Source: JAFLUQ01 sp964537995
GTDB lineage: Bacteria; Bacillota; Clostridia; UMGS1883
Length of the DNA stretch: 26,418 nucleotides
Reading direction: 5' to 3'
Assembly: GCA_964537995.1 (NCBI GenBank)
Contig: CAZICW010000018.1
Coordinates: forward strand, 1-26,418
Below the pieces are notes generated by a model, which ran no database searches, was not told where the DNA came from, and saw only the letters and a program-made list of their open reading frames with translations. This document shows, piece after piece, positions 1 through 6,765 of this stretch (position 1 is the first letter of the stretch; each line of letters starts with the position of its first letter). The position numbers and the translations under genes are program-made.

Positions 1-80
1 CAATCTATCCGCGAGAAATGTTTCAAGCCGCGAATGAATATGTCCCCCATTCTTTATTTTTATGTTGAAGCAATACGGCT

Positions 81-389
81 TTAATTTTCATCAAGCATTG
101 CCGCGATTTCCTCATATTCCGCGACGCCGACGATTTTTCCCATAACTTCGCCGTTTTTGAACAGCACAAGCGTGGGAATGCTCATTATGCCGTAGCGGAG
201 GCTGACCTCGGGAAGCTTGTCCACATCCGCCTTAACGACCTTCACACGTCCTTCATAGTCGGCGGCAAGCTCCTCTACGGTCGGCGCAAGCATACGGCAT
301 GGGCCGCACCATGTCGCAAAAAAATCCACCAGCACCGTGCCGCCGTTCAGCACCTCCGAGTCAAATGTTTCGTTTGTAATTTCAATCAT
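81..389 (-). CDS. trxA: Thioredoxin
   Basis: A 102-residue cytosolic thioredoxin, a general protein-disulfide reductase that takes electrons from thioredoxin reductase. The redox motif WCGPC is at residues 27-31 and the cis-proline loop (IPT, P72) is present; the length is normal for the family and the single Trx fold is complete. The start chosen is the ATG at 389 because AAAGGAG sits about 8 bases upstream and MIEIT matches family N-termini; an in-frame ATG further upstream would add nine unconserved residues. It lies 53 bases downstream of the ppx-trmL fusion on the same strand with no visible promoter or hairpin between, so it is probably the second gene of that transcript. I see no clear terminator in the 80 bases after it. 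Function is firm from the motif; the operon link is inference. Confidence 0.95.
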   Translation of the reverse strand: MIEITNETFDSEVLNGGTVLVDFFATWCGPCRMLAPTVEELAADYEGRVKVVKADVDKLPEVSLRYGIMSIPTLVLFKNGEVMGKIVGVAEYEEIAAMLDEN

Positions 390-442
390 TGTGTTTTTCT
401 CCTTTCGCATTTTCAAGAAAACGCCGAATAATTACGGAATCT

Positions 443-1858
443 CTATTTCGAGAGGCTTTCGGCGCTTTCCAAGTAATCCGAGGTCTGCTTAAGATTTTTA
501 AAGCCTGTCCTACGCAGGGCCTCATACGCGATAACGGCGGCGGAATTCCCCAGATTCAGGCTCCGCGCGCCCTCGACCATCGGTATGCGCAGGCAGCGCT
601 CCGGATGTTCGGAAAGCAAAGCTTCGGGCAGTCCCTTCGTTTCCTTGCCGAAAAGTATATAATCACCCGTGTGAAATTCGGCGTCGGTATAAACCTTCGG
701 AGCCTTCGTCGTGGCGTAATGGTATCGTCCGCCGCCGGTTCGCCTAAAAAAGTCATCAAGGCTTTCGTAATAATACACCTCAAGCAAGTTCCAATAATCC
801 AGTCCCGCACGCTTGAGATTTTTGTCGCTTATCTCGAAGCCCAGAGGCTTCACAAGGTGCAGCGCCGCTCCGACTGCCGCGCAGGTACGGGCTATATTTC
901 CCGTATTTTGGGGAATTTCAGGCTCTACCAGCACAATATTCAGCGACGGCTCATGCCTTATTATTTCATTTTTCTTTTCAAAAAATACCCCTTCCTTAAC
1001 TCCGTAGGCGCAGAGAATCAGCTTCGGACTTTCCAGCAAATCCATCATTGCCTTTACGGGCGTAAGCCCCGCAAGAATAACATCCGCGCGGGATACATCC
1101 ATGCCCTCGAGCTCCGCCCTTTTTTCGGCGGGCGTTTCTTCTATTTTCCGGTATACGCGCCCGACTGCCGCCGCGCCGATTTCAAGACCGTTTATTTCAT
1201 CGGTTTCCAGTTTTCTTTTTTCGTACAGACAGCCGAGCGTCCGCGCGCTGCCGCCTATGCCGTAGAGAGGAAGTCCCTTCGCCTCGTCAATCCACGGAAT
1301 CGCTTCGATTTCGGCGCGAGCCTCGGCGTAAAGCTCCCCTTGCGGACGGCCGTGGAAGCGTTCGGTCATCATGACCGCGCCGAGCGGCGTACTTACGCTG
1401 TGAACAAGCCGTCGGTTTTTCACGAGTATAATTTCCGTGCTGCCGCCGCCCGTGTCAAACAGCAGTCCGCTGTCCACAGGCAGGGTTTCCTTAACCGCGA
1501 GGAAGGAATAGTATGCCTCCTCTTTGCCCGAAAGCACGCGCAGCTCCAGTCCCGTGCGTTCTTTTATCATAGAAAGAAATTCCTCGCGATTTTTCGCGAT
1601 TCGCACAGCTTGCGTTGCCGTCGCCGTAATTTCGTCGCAATTCGCGGCTGCCGCGGCAAGGCAAAATCGCTTCAGCGCTTCAACGACGCACTCCATTGTT
1701 TCCTTGCGAAGCATTCCATCCATCATGCCCTGTCCGAGCCGCACCTTTTCCCGCAGCTTTGTGAGGATTTCCCACTTTCCCGCGCTGTCAATGCCGCTGA
1801 CAGACATTCTCACCGAATTTGAACCGAGGTCGATAACAGCAATCTTTTTCAAATTCAT
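443..1858 (-). CDS. Ppx/GppA phosphatase fused to tRNA (cytidine34-2'-O)-methyltransferase TrmL
   Basis: A 471-residue single frame joining two complete enzymes. Residues 1-300 are a short Ppx/GppA exopolyphosphatase/pppGpp phosphatase of the actin-like ATPase fold: DLGSNSVRM (10-18), ATATQAVR (79-86), SGKEEA with the likely catalytic Glu (110-115), DTGGGSTEI (135-143), GIGGSARTLG (200-209). Residues 306-453 are a full SPOUT-fold TrmL, which 2'-O-methylates the wobble base of tRNA-Leu: EPEIPQNTGNIARTC (312-326), FGKETKGLP (403-411), and the SAM-knot stretch IPMVEGARSLNLGNSA (425-440). The start ATG at 1858 follows AAAGGGGGG and begins MNLKKIAVIDLGS as in Ppx proteins. The usual TrmL start methionine position is occupied by Leu306 (CTG). 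These enzymes are normally separate; the fusion is the unusual point. A promoter lies at 1908-1936 and trxA follows. Domain identity is firm; any joint function is inference. Confidence 0.92.
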   Translation of the reverse strand: MNLKKIAVIDLGSNSVRMSVSGIDSAGKWEILTKLREKVRLGQGMMDGMLRKETMECVVEALKRFCLAAAAANCDEITATATQAVRIAKNREEFLSMIKERTGLELRVLSGKEEAYYSFLAVKETLPVDSGLLFDTGGGSTEIILVKNRRLVHSVSTPLGAVMMTERFHGRPQGELYAEARAEIEAIPWIDEAKGLPLYGIGGSARTLGCLYEKRKLETDEINGLEIGAAAVGRVYRKIEETPAEKRAELEGMDVSRADVILAGLTPVKAMMDLLESPKLILCAYGVKEGVFFEKKNEIIRHEPSLNIVLVEPEIPQNTGNIARTCAAVGAALHLVKPLGFEISDKNLKRAGLDYWNLLEVYYYESLDDFFRRTGGGRYHYATTKAPKVYTDAEFHTGDYILFGKETKGLPEALLSEHPERCLRIPMVEGARSLNLGNSAAVIAYEALRRTGFKNLKQTSDYLESAESLSK

Positions 1859-1907
1859 GCCCCCCTTTGCCGCATTTTTAAATCCGTTAACCGCAACTTA
1901 CATCTAT

Positions 1908-1936
1908 AGTTTACATCACTTTGCGTAAAAGGTCAA
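1908..1936 (-). promoter_or_regulatory. Sigma-A type promoter for the ppx-trmL gene
   Basis: On the minus strand, a -35 box TTGACC (1931-1936) and a -10 box TAAACT (1908-1913) are separated by exactly 17 bases. The start codon is about 50 bases downstream. The -35 matches 5 of 6 consensus bases and the -10 matches 4 of 6. It is divergent from the promoter at 1968-1996. Confidence 0.55.
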
Positions 1937-1967
1937 TAAATTTTAAAGAAATAAATTTACAAAAAGG

Positions 1968-1996
1968 TTGATTATTTTTTCAATATGATATATAAT
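1968..1996 (+). promoter_or_regulatory. Sigma-A type promoter for the membrane Fe-S protein gene
   Basis: -35 TTGATT (1968-1973), a 17-base spacer, and a perfect -10 TATAAT (1991-1996). The predicted transcript start would fall near 2003, right at the ribosome binding site GAGGTGAG, so the leader would be very short. The spacing and -10 are strong; the short leader is the reason for caution. Confidence 0.6.
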
Positions 1997-2014
1997 TATA
2001 CCGAGGTGAGTTAC

Positions 2015-2860
2015 ATGGACAGTAAAGAAAACAGGCGCTTCCCGTATTTTAAGATATTTTTGGGGATTTTATGCGTGGCCGCGGTTGTCGTGAGCGCGTT
2101 TGCGATTGAAAAAACCATAAGCACAGCCGTCAAGGATGTCGTAATCCGGAAGGCCGACATAGGCGACGGAGTAAAATTCGTGAAGGTAAAGCCTCTTTCG
2201 ACGAGCATAATGGCGGTCAGGCTTCCCGACGGCACATATCGGCTCGCGTTCAACGAATGTCTGAGCTGCTACTATAACGACGGTGTGCAAAGCAACTTTA
2301 CAGATACCGGCGAGAGTGTAATCTGCGACAACTGCGGTTGCGAAACCCATTACGAGGACATGGGTCTGCTCAGCGACGAATGTACGCCGATTCCGATTCT
2401 CGCGGACTATATAACAGAAACCGACGACAGCATTATAATTCCGAAGGACTTTCTTGAACGCTGCAAGGAAATGCTCGACGTACTTAGGATAGGCAAAGGA
2501 AATTATGCCACGGTTTACGGGCAGACGGACTTTATGAACATGGAAATAACCGAAGCCAGCGATGCCGCTGTCAGCTTTGACGACGGTAGCGACAGCGAAA
2601 AAGAACCCGTAAGCTTAGAGGAACTGCTTCAGCGCACGGAAACGATAACCAAGCTGTACAACGGCTATCTTAACGATGTAACGATAAACGCTTCGCAAAG
2701 CGACATCGGAACGTATACCGCTTGCTACAAGGAATTTCTTGCCCTCTGCGACGAGCTTGCGGACACGGACATTTCCGATTCCCGCGCTGCGGAAATTGAC
2801 AAAAAATTCGATGAAATTGAAAATAGGCTCAGAGAAATCGGACGTGCCGCCGCAAAGTAA
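2015..2860 (+). CDS. Membrane-anchored Fe-S (DUF2318/FtrD-like) protein
   Basis: A 281-residue protein with one N-terminal membrane anchor (about residues 12-31) and a mostly extracytoplasmic body. The central part has the cysteine layout of DUF2318-type membrane iron-sulfur proteins (FtrD-like): CxxC at 82-85, CxxCxC at 104-109, then ECTPIPI with C123, matching the family's C..C / C..C / GC-P-P-L order. These proteins are thought to pass electrons beside iron-uptake (FtrABCD) systems, but no iron permease is next to it here. Residues 130-281 are an acidic, helical tail that I do not recognise. The start is the ATG at 2015 with GAGGTGAG 4 bases upstream; an in-frame ATG at 1985 lies in the promoter. 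A palindromic hairpin at 2903-2922 follows it. Family assignment is probable; its role is unknown. Confidence 0.75.
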   Translation: MDSKENRRFPYFKIFLGILCVAAVVVSAFAIEKTISTAVKDVVIRKADIGDGVKFVKVKPLSTSIMAVRLPDGTYRLAFNECLSCYYNDGVQSNFTDTGESVICDNCGCETHYEDMGLLSDECTPIPILADYITETDDSIIIPKDFLERCKEMLDVLRIGKGNYATVYGQTDFMNMEITEASDAAVSFDDGSDSEKEPVSLEELLQRTETITKLYNGYLNDVTINASQSDIGTYTACYKEFLALCDELADTDISDSRAAEIDKKFDEIENRLREIGRAAAK

Positions 2861-2902
2861 AAGATAAAGCCGAGCATAAAACCGAGCATTTGAACTCATA
2901 GG

Positions 2903-2922
2903 CGCGAATCCGCGGATTCGCG
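2903..2922 (+). terminator. Probable intrinsic terminator after the Fe-S protein gene
   Basis: A perfect 20-base GC-rich palindrome, half-site CGCGAATCCG, followed by a broken T-rich stretch (TCTGTTTTCTTT). It sits 43 bases after the Fe-S protein stop codon. The tract is imperfect, so termination is likely but not certain; a DNA-binding palindrome is the alternative. Confidence 0.55.
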
Positions 2923-3063
2923 TCTGTTTTCTTTGCCGAATAATTTCCGCAATTACGATATATACTATCTCCGAATAAGAACGCAAAACGAAGACTGCCG
3001 TTAAGGTTTACTCGGCCGCAGCCTCCGGCGGATTCGATACGCGGCGCGGAACGGAGATTTTTT

Positions 3064-3678
3064 ATGAAACTGTTTATAATACTGTCACTGCTTTTTATGC
3101 TTGAGAGCTGCGGCGGGAATCGTATTTCCGAGAACGGAAGCAACAGCACGGCAAAAAGCCGCTCCGCCGTGCGCACCGAAGGAGAGGCGGACAATGCCGA
3201 ACGGCAGACCGAAACAAAAGAGGAGCCGACCGTCCTCGCCGAGGTTTCAACTCCGCTGCTTGACGCTTCCGAGGCAAGGCTCGATAACATCAACATTGCC
3301 TGCGGCGCGGTGAACGGAACCGACATTTTGTCCGGCGGCAGCTTCAGCTTTAACGATATTGTAGGCCGGCGGACAGAGGAACGCGGTTATCGGGACGCTC
3401 CGGTGATAATCGACGGTCACAGCGAGCAGGGCTGCGGCGGAGGAGTTTGTCAGGTCAGCTCGACTCTCTATATGGCGGCATATTCCGCGGGGCTGGAAAT
3501 CGTCGAGCGCCATCCCCACAGCTCCCCCGTTCCCTACGCCCCGAACCGCATGGACGCAACCGTTGTTTCCGGCGAAAAAGACCTTCGCTTCACCAACAAT
3601 ACCGACAGTACGATTACAATTTATGTATGGACCGACGGCAATGAAGTTTTTTCCAAAATTACCAAAAAAACCTCTTGA
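3064..3678 (+). CDS. VanW-domain lipoprotein
   Basis: A 204-residue predicted lipoprotein. The signal peptide ends in a lipobox-like LESC with Cys16 as the lipidation site (Glu at -2 is atypical). A low-complexity polar linker (17-60) is followed by a VanW domain (about 62-204) with GGSFSFND, GYRDAPVI, GCGGGVCQVSSTLY (123 onward), ERHPHS, and FTNNTD. VanW is named from accessory genes of some vancomycin-resistance clusters; its biochemical function is not established, and no van resistance genes are nearby, so this should not be read as resistance. Start ATG 3064 follows ACGGAG by about 9 bases. A weak TATACT -10-like site lies at 2961-2966 without a convincing -35. The next gene's promoter overlaps its stop codon region. 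Family call is confident. Confidence 0.85.
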   Translation: MKLFIILSLLFMLESCGGNRISENGSNSTAKSRSAVRTEGEADNAERQTETKEEPTVLAEVSTPLLDASEARLDNINIACGAVNGTDILSGGSFSFNDIVGRRTEERGYRDAPVIIDGHSEQGCGGGVCQVSSTLYMAAYSAGLEIVERHPHSSPVPYAPNRMDATVVSGEKDLRFTNNTDSTITIYVWTDGNEVFSKITKKTS

Positions 3679-3703
3679 CAAAATTATAGGGCTATATTAT
3701 AAT
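3675..3703 (+). promoter_or_regulatory. Consensus promoter of the rubrerythrin-rubredoxin operon
   Basis: Perfect -35 TTGACA (3675-3680) and perfect -10 TATAAT (3698-3703) with a 17-base spacer. The -35 overlaps the last codon and stop of the VanW gene. Such a strong promoter next to an operator-like palindrome fits a gene set held off by a repressor and released under oxidative stress or iron limitation. Confidence 0.85.
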
Positions 3704-3711
3704 ATACTTAA

Positions 3712-3732
3712 TGATAATAAGTATTATTATCA
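3712..3732 (+). promoter_or_regulatory. Fur/PerR-family operator-like palindrome
   Basis: A 21-base dyad with outer half-sites TGATAAT (3712-3718) and ATTATCA (3726-3732), part of a 23-base perfect inverted repeat (arms ATGATAATAA and TTATTATCAT around GTA). By my alignment it matches 17 of 21 bases of the overlapping 7-1-7 Fur box. It lies directly over the expected transcription start of the rubrerythrin operon, the right place for repression. The G/C at the second/penultimate positions favours Fur over PerR, but the regulator is not in the window. Confidence 0.65.
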
Positions 3733-3761
3733 TAATAAATTAAAGAAAGGAAGTTTATGTT

Positions 3762-4310
3762 ATGAAGTATGTATGTCCCGTCTGCGGTTACATTCATGAA
3801 GGAGATACTCCTCCCGAGGTATGTCCCGTCTGCAAGCTGCCCGGCTCCAAGTTCAAAGTGCTTGAAGAAGGCAAAATGACTTGGGCTTGCGAACACGTTA
3901 TAGGTGTCGGCGCAAAGGATAAAATCGATCCGAGAGTTTACGAGGGTCTTGTTTCCAATTTTGAAGGAGAGTGCAGCGAGGTCGGAATGTACCTTGCGAT
4001 GTCGCGTCAGGCGATACGCGAGGGTTATCCCGAAATAGGCGCTTTCTATAAGCAGGCGGCTTTCGAGGAAGCCGAACACGCCGCGAAGTTTGCCGAGCTT
4101 TTGGGTGAGGTTGTCACTCCCTCCACCAAAAAGAATCTGGAGCTTCGCCGTGACGCCGAATGTGGCGCGACAAGCGGCAAGCTGGAGCTTGCCAAGCTTG
4201 CCAAGGAGCTTAACTACGACGCCATTCATGACACGGTTCACGAAATGGCTAAGGACGAAGCAAGACACGGCTGCGGCTTTGACGGACTGCTTAAGAGGTA
4301 TTTCGGTTAA
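3762..4310 (+). CDS. Reverse rubrerythrin (N-terminal rubredoxin, C-terminal diiron domain)
   Basis: A 182-residue cytosolic peroxide-scavenging protein. The rubredoxin-like Fe(SCys)4 domain comes first (C5, C8, C21, C24 in CPVCGY and CPVCK), followed by a rubrerythrin four-helix diiron domain with ligand motifs around E70 (EGEC), ExxH at 103-106 and ExxH at 166-169. Classical rubrerythrin has the rubredoxin at the C-terminus, so this is the reverse type known from clostridia, which reduces H2O2 (and O2) using electrons passed through rubredoxin. AAAGGAAG precedes the ATG at 3762. A consensus promoter and Fur-like palindrome lie upstream, and a rubredoxin gene follows after 12 bases, a likely electron donor. 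Function is firm from domain order and ligands; redox partner assignment is inference. Confidence 0.93.
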   Translation: MKYVCPVCGYIHEGDTPPEVCPVCKLPGSKFKVLEEGKMTWACEHVIGVGAKDKIDPRVYEGLVSNFEGECSEVGMYLAMSRQAIREGYPEIGAFYKQAAFEEAEHAAKFAELLGEVVTPSTKKNLELRRDAECGATSGKLELAKLAKELNYDAIHDTVHEMAKDEARHGCGFDGLLKRYFG

Positions 4311-4322
4311 GGGGTGAACGCC

Positions 4323-4478
4323 ATGAAAAAGTATGCTTGCCCCTGCGGCTATGTTTATGACCCCGCTGTCGGCGACCCCGACAACGGCATTGCTCCCGGC
4401 ACCGCATGGGAGGATGTTCCCGAGGATTGGGTATGTCCCGTGTGCGGTCTTGGGAAGGATTCATTCGAGGAAGAATAA
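4323..4478 (+). CDS. Rubredoxin with shortened CxC first knuckle
   Basis: A 51-residue rubredoxin, a small electron carrier with one Fe(SCys)4 site. The second knuckle CPVCG (C38, C41) and the body DPDNGIAPGT...W-DVPEDWVCP are typical. The first knuckle reads C6-P-C8-G instead of the usual CxxCG, one residue short, with no frame disturbance. Whether iron binding tolerates this cannot be judged from sequence. The start ATG follows AAGGGGTGA and lies 12 bases after the rubrerythrin stop, so both are translated from one mRNA; a hairpin terminator closes the unit at 4486-4520. Its likely job is to feed electrons to the rubrerythrin. The family call is firm despite the small size. Confidence 0.9.
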   Translation: MKKYACPCGYVYDPAVGDPDNGIAPGTAWEDVPEDWVCPVCGLGKDSFEEE

Positions 4479-4485
4479 AAAAGCC

Positions 4486-4520
4486 AAAACACACTTCCGT
4501 TTTTTGCGGAAGTGTGTTTT
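4486..4520. terminator. Bidirectional intrinsic terminator (rubredoxin / ligA)
   Basis: Stem core CACACTTCCG (4490-4499) pairs with CGGAAGTGTG (4507-4516), flanked by A and T tracts giving TTTTGTT on the plus side and TTTTGGCTTTTTT on the minus side. It begins 8 bases after the rubredoxin stop. On the minus strand it would end the ligA transcript about 150 bases past its stop codon; that stretch (4521-4669) holds no other feature I can support. Confidence 0.8.
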
Positions 4521-4669
4521 GTTGCGCTCCGAAATCCGTCCTTAAAGAAGCTCTCAGGATACGGCGGCTTAAAAAAAGCTGCGACAGCAAAAGCAAGAAC
4601 CTTGGAGGGCGCTTTTCGCCTTATTTTGGGGAATTTACGGGGGAAAGCGCGCAAGCTGTTTTTGCGTTG

Positions 4670-6652
4670 CTAATTATTCGCCATTTTTAGAAATTCGGCT
4701 TCATCGACTATTTTTATTCCCAGCGCGACCGCTTTATCAAGCTTGCTTCCGGCTTCCTCGCCCGCGACAACTACGCTCGTGTTTTTGCTGACCGAGGAAG
4801 ATACCCTTCCGCCGTTTGCCTCAATGATTTTGGTGGCTTCGCTGCGTTTAAGCGTCGGAAGCGTACCGGTCAGCACAAATGTCATTGCGTCGAACACGCC
4901 GCTCCCTTTTTTCTCACGGCACAGGAAATTCACTCCCGCCGCGCGGAGCTTTTCGACGATGTCCATGTTCTGTTCCTGAGCAAAAAACCGCTTAACGCTT
5001 TCCGCCGTTATGCCGCCCATATCGTCAACCGCGGAAATTTCCGCCTCGTCCGCGGAGATAAGCGCGTCAAGACTGCCGAAATGCATGGCAAGCAGCCGTC
5101 CGCCCTTGCTGCCGACATGACGTATGCCGAGCGCGTAAATCAAATTGGCAAGCTCCTTTTCCTTTGATTTTTCAATTGCCGCAATCAGCTTTGCGGCGCT
5201 TTTTTTGCCCATTTTTTCCAGCGGCTCAAGCTGCTCGGCCCTGAGAGAGTATAAATCGGCGACCGAAGAGATAAGTCCCTCGTCCAGCATACGGTTCACC
5301 GCCGCGGGCCCGAGTCCTTCTATATCCATGGCGTCACGGCTTGTGTAATGGACAATGTTGCGCGCAAGCTGAGCCGGACACTCTCCGCCCGTACAGCGGA
5401 CGGCGGCTTCACCCTCCTCGCGGACGGTTTCCGCTCCGCACACGGGGCAGTGCGTCGGCATGAAAAATTCCTTCTCATTTCCGCTGCGTTTAGACTTTAC
5501 GACCTCAACAACCTCGGGAATTATATCGCCCGCCTTTTGAACGATTACGGTGTCGCCTATTTTTATATCCTTTTCCCGTATATAGTCAATATTGTGCAGC
5601 GTTGCGCGGGAAACCGTCGTACCCGCCAGTCTTACAGGCTCCAGCACGGCGTTTGGCGTAAGCACGCCCGTGCGTCCGACCTGAACCGTTATATCAAGGA
5701 GCTTTGTTTCCTTCCTCTCGGCGGGGAATTTGTACGCCACCGCCCAGCGCGGGCATTTAACCGTGCTGCCCAAAATTTCCCTTTGGGCAAGGGAATTTAC
5801 CTTTATAACCGCGCCGTCTATGTCGAAGCCGAGACTGCCGCGCAGCTCGCCTATACGCTCAACCTCGCCGAAAGCGTCCTCGATTGTTTTAAATACCCGC
5901 TTTATGGGTATTGTCTTAAAGCCAAGCTCCGCAAGGTAAGCAATTGCTTCGCTGTGTGTCGAAAGCGCTTTTCCCTCGATTTGCTGTACGTTAAACACAA
6001 AAATATCAAGCCCGCGCTCGGCGGCAATTTTGCTGTCAAGCTGACGCAGACTGCCCGCCGCGGCGTTGCGCGGATTTTTGAACGGCTTTTGCTCACGTTC
6101 CTCCTGAAGCTCGTTCAGACGGAAAAAGCTTTTATGAGACATGAAAACCTCGCCGCGCACCTCAATGTACGGCAAAGCCTCGTTCAGCTTCAGCGGAATG
6201 GAGCGCACGGTTTTAAGGTTTTCCGTAACGTCCTCGCCTACGTTTCCGTCGCCGCGCGTGCTTCCGCGAAAGAACAGCCCGTCCCTGTATTCCAGCGAAA
6301 CGCTGAGTCCGTCAATCTTCATTTCCGTCACATATTCGGGATTTTCAACCGTCTTTGCGGTTTTTTCGCCGAACTCCATAACCTCGTCTCGGCTGAAAAC
6401 ATCGTTCAGACTTTGCATCCGCACACTGTGCGTCACGCTTTCAAAGCCCTCAAGCACGGCTCCGCCGATACGCATGGTCGGAGAGTCGGGCGTTATCAGC
6501 ATCGGATTTTCGGCTTCAAGCTTTTTAAGGCGGCGCATAAGCTCGTCATACTCAAAATCGCTTATTTCGGGAGAATCATCGGTATAGTATTTTTTGCTGT
6601 GGTAATTTATCAGCTTCCGCAGCTCGTCTATATTCAAATTGTCAGCGTTCAT
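4670..6652 (-). CDS. ligA: NAD-dependent DNA ligase
   Basis: A 660-residue NAD+-dependent ligase that seals nicks in replication and repair. All domains are in order: Ia domain with YYTDDSPEISDFEYD, adenylation domain with the nucleophile Lys112 in KIDG, OB fold, a Cys4 zinc finger (C402, C405, C420, C425), helix-hairpin-helix repeats (about 445-570), and a C-terminal BRCT domain (about 580-660). Length is normal. Start ATG 6652 is preceded by GAGGTG at 8-9 bases; an upstream in-frame ATG would overlap the promoter at 6672-6700. It appears monocistronic: its neighbours are on the other strand, and a bidirectional terminator lies at 4486-4520. Nothing looks damaged. Confidence 0.97.
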   Translation of the reverse strand: MNADNLNIDELRKLINYHSKKYYTDDSPEISDFEYDELMRRLKKLEAENPMLITPDSPTMRIGGAVLEGFESVTHSVRMQSLNDVFSRDEVMEFGEKTAKTVENPEYVTEMKIDGLSVSLEYRDGLFFRGSTRGDGNVGEDVTENLKTVRSIPLKLNEALPYIEVRGEVFMSHKSFFRLNELQEEREQKPFKNPRNAAAGSLRQLDSKIAAERGLDIFVFNVQQIEGKALSTHSEAIAYLAELGFKTIPIKRVFKTIEDAFGEVERIGELRGSLGFDIDGAVIKVNSLAQREILGSTVKCPRWAVAYKFPAERKETKLLDITVQVGRTGVLTPNAVLEPVRLAGTTVSRATLHNIDYIREKDIKIGDTVIVQKAGDIIPEVVEVVKSKRSGNEKEFFMPTHCPVCGAETVREEGEAAVRCTGGECPAQLARNIVHYTSRDAMDIEGLGPAAVNRMLDEGLISSVADLYSLRAEQLEPLEKMGKKSAAKLIAAIEKSKEKELANLIYALGIRHVGSKGGRLLAMHFGSLDALISADEAEISAVDDMGGITAESVKRFFAQEQNMDIVEKLRAAGVNFLCREKKGSGVFDAMTFVLTGTLPTLKRSEATKIIEANGGRVSSSVSKNTSVVVAGEEAGSKLDKAVALGIKIVDEAEFLKMANN

Positions 6653-6671
6653 TACAATACACCTCATACAC

Positions 6672-6700
6672 ATTATAACCGCTTTTTAACGGATTTGCAA
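6672..6700 (-). promoter_or_regulatory. Promoter for ligA
   Basis: Minus-strand -35 TTGCAA (6695-6700), a 17-base spacer and a perfect -10 TATAAT (complement at 6672-6677). The predicted start of transcription is a short distance upstream of the GAGGTG ribosome binding site and ATG at 6652. Confidence 0.7.
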
Positions 6701-6765
6701 GAATAATCTTCCCTCGCCGCCAATATAATGCAGTATAAATCAATCGGTGAAGGAGAGGCAATGCC

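Noticed and set aside
1..80. Looked for a trxA terminator or the end of another gene at the left edge.
   Set aside because: No stable hairpin with a T tract and no coding frame with a start or motif could be supported.
389..1822. A 477-codon open frame on the plus strand opposite the ppx-trmL gene.
   Set aside because: It mirrors the codon bias of the real minus-strand gene; the translation is rich in Arg/Phe/His, has no family motifs and no ribosome binding site.
2870..2889. Tandem CCGAGCAT at 2870-2877 and 2882-2889.
   Set aside because: Only two 8-base copies in a short 3' region; too little to call a repeat element.
3064..3678. Reading the VanW-domain gene as part of a vancomycin-resistance cluster.
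   Set aside because: No VanR/S/H/A/X/Y-type genes are nearby and VanW domains are common in Clostridia outside resistance loci.
4609..4621. Small GGCG-CTTTT-CGCC hairpin followed by TTATTTT.
   Set aside because: Only a 4-base stem; a far better bidirectional terminator lies at 4486-4520.
5348..6706. A 452-codon plus-strand open frame opposite ligA.
   Set aside because: Antisense shadow of a certain, fully motif-supported ligase gene; no recognisable protein features.
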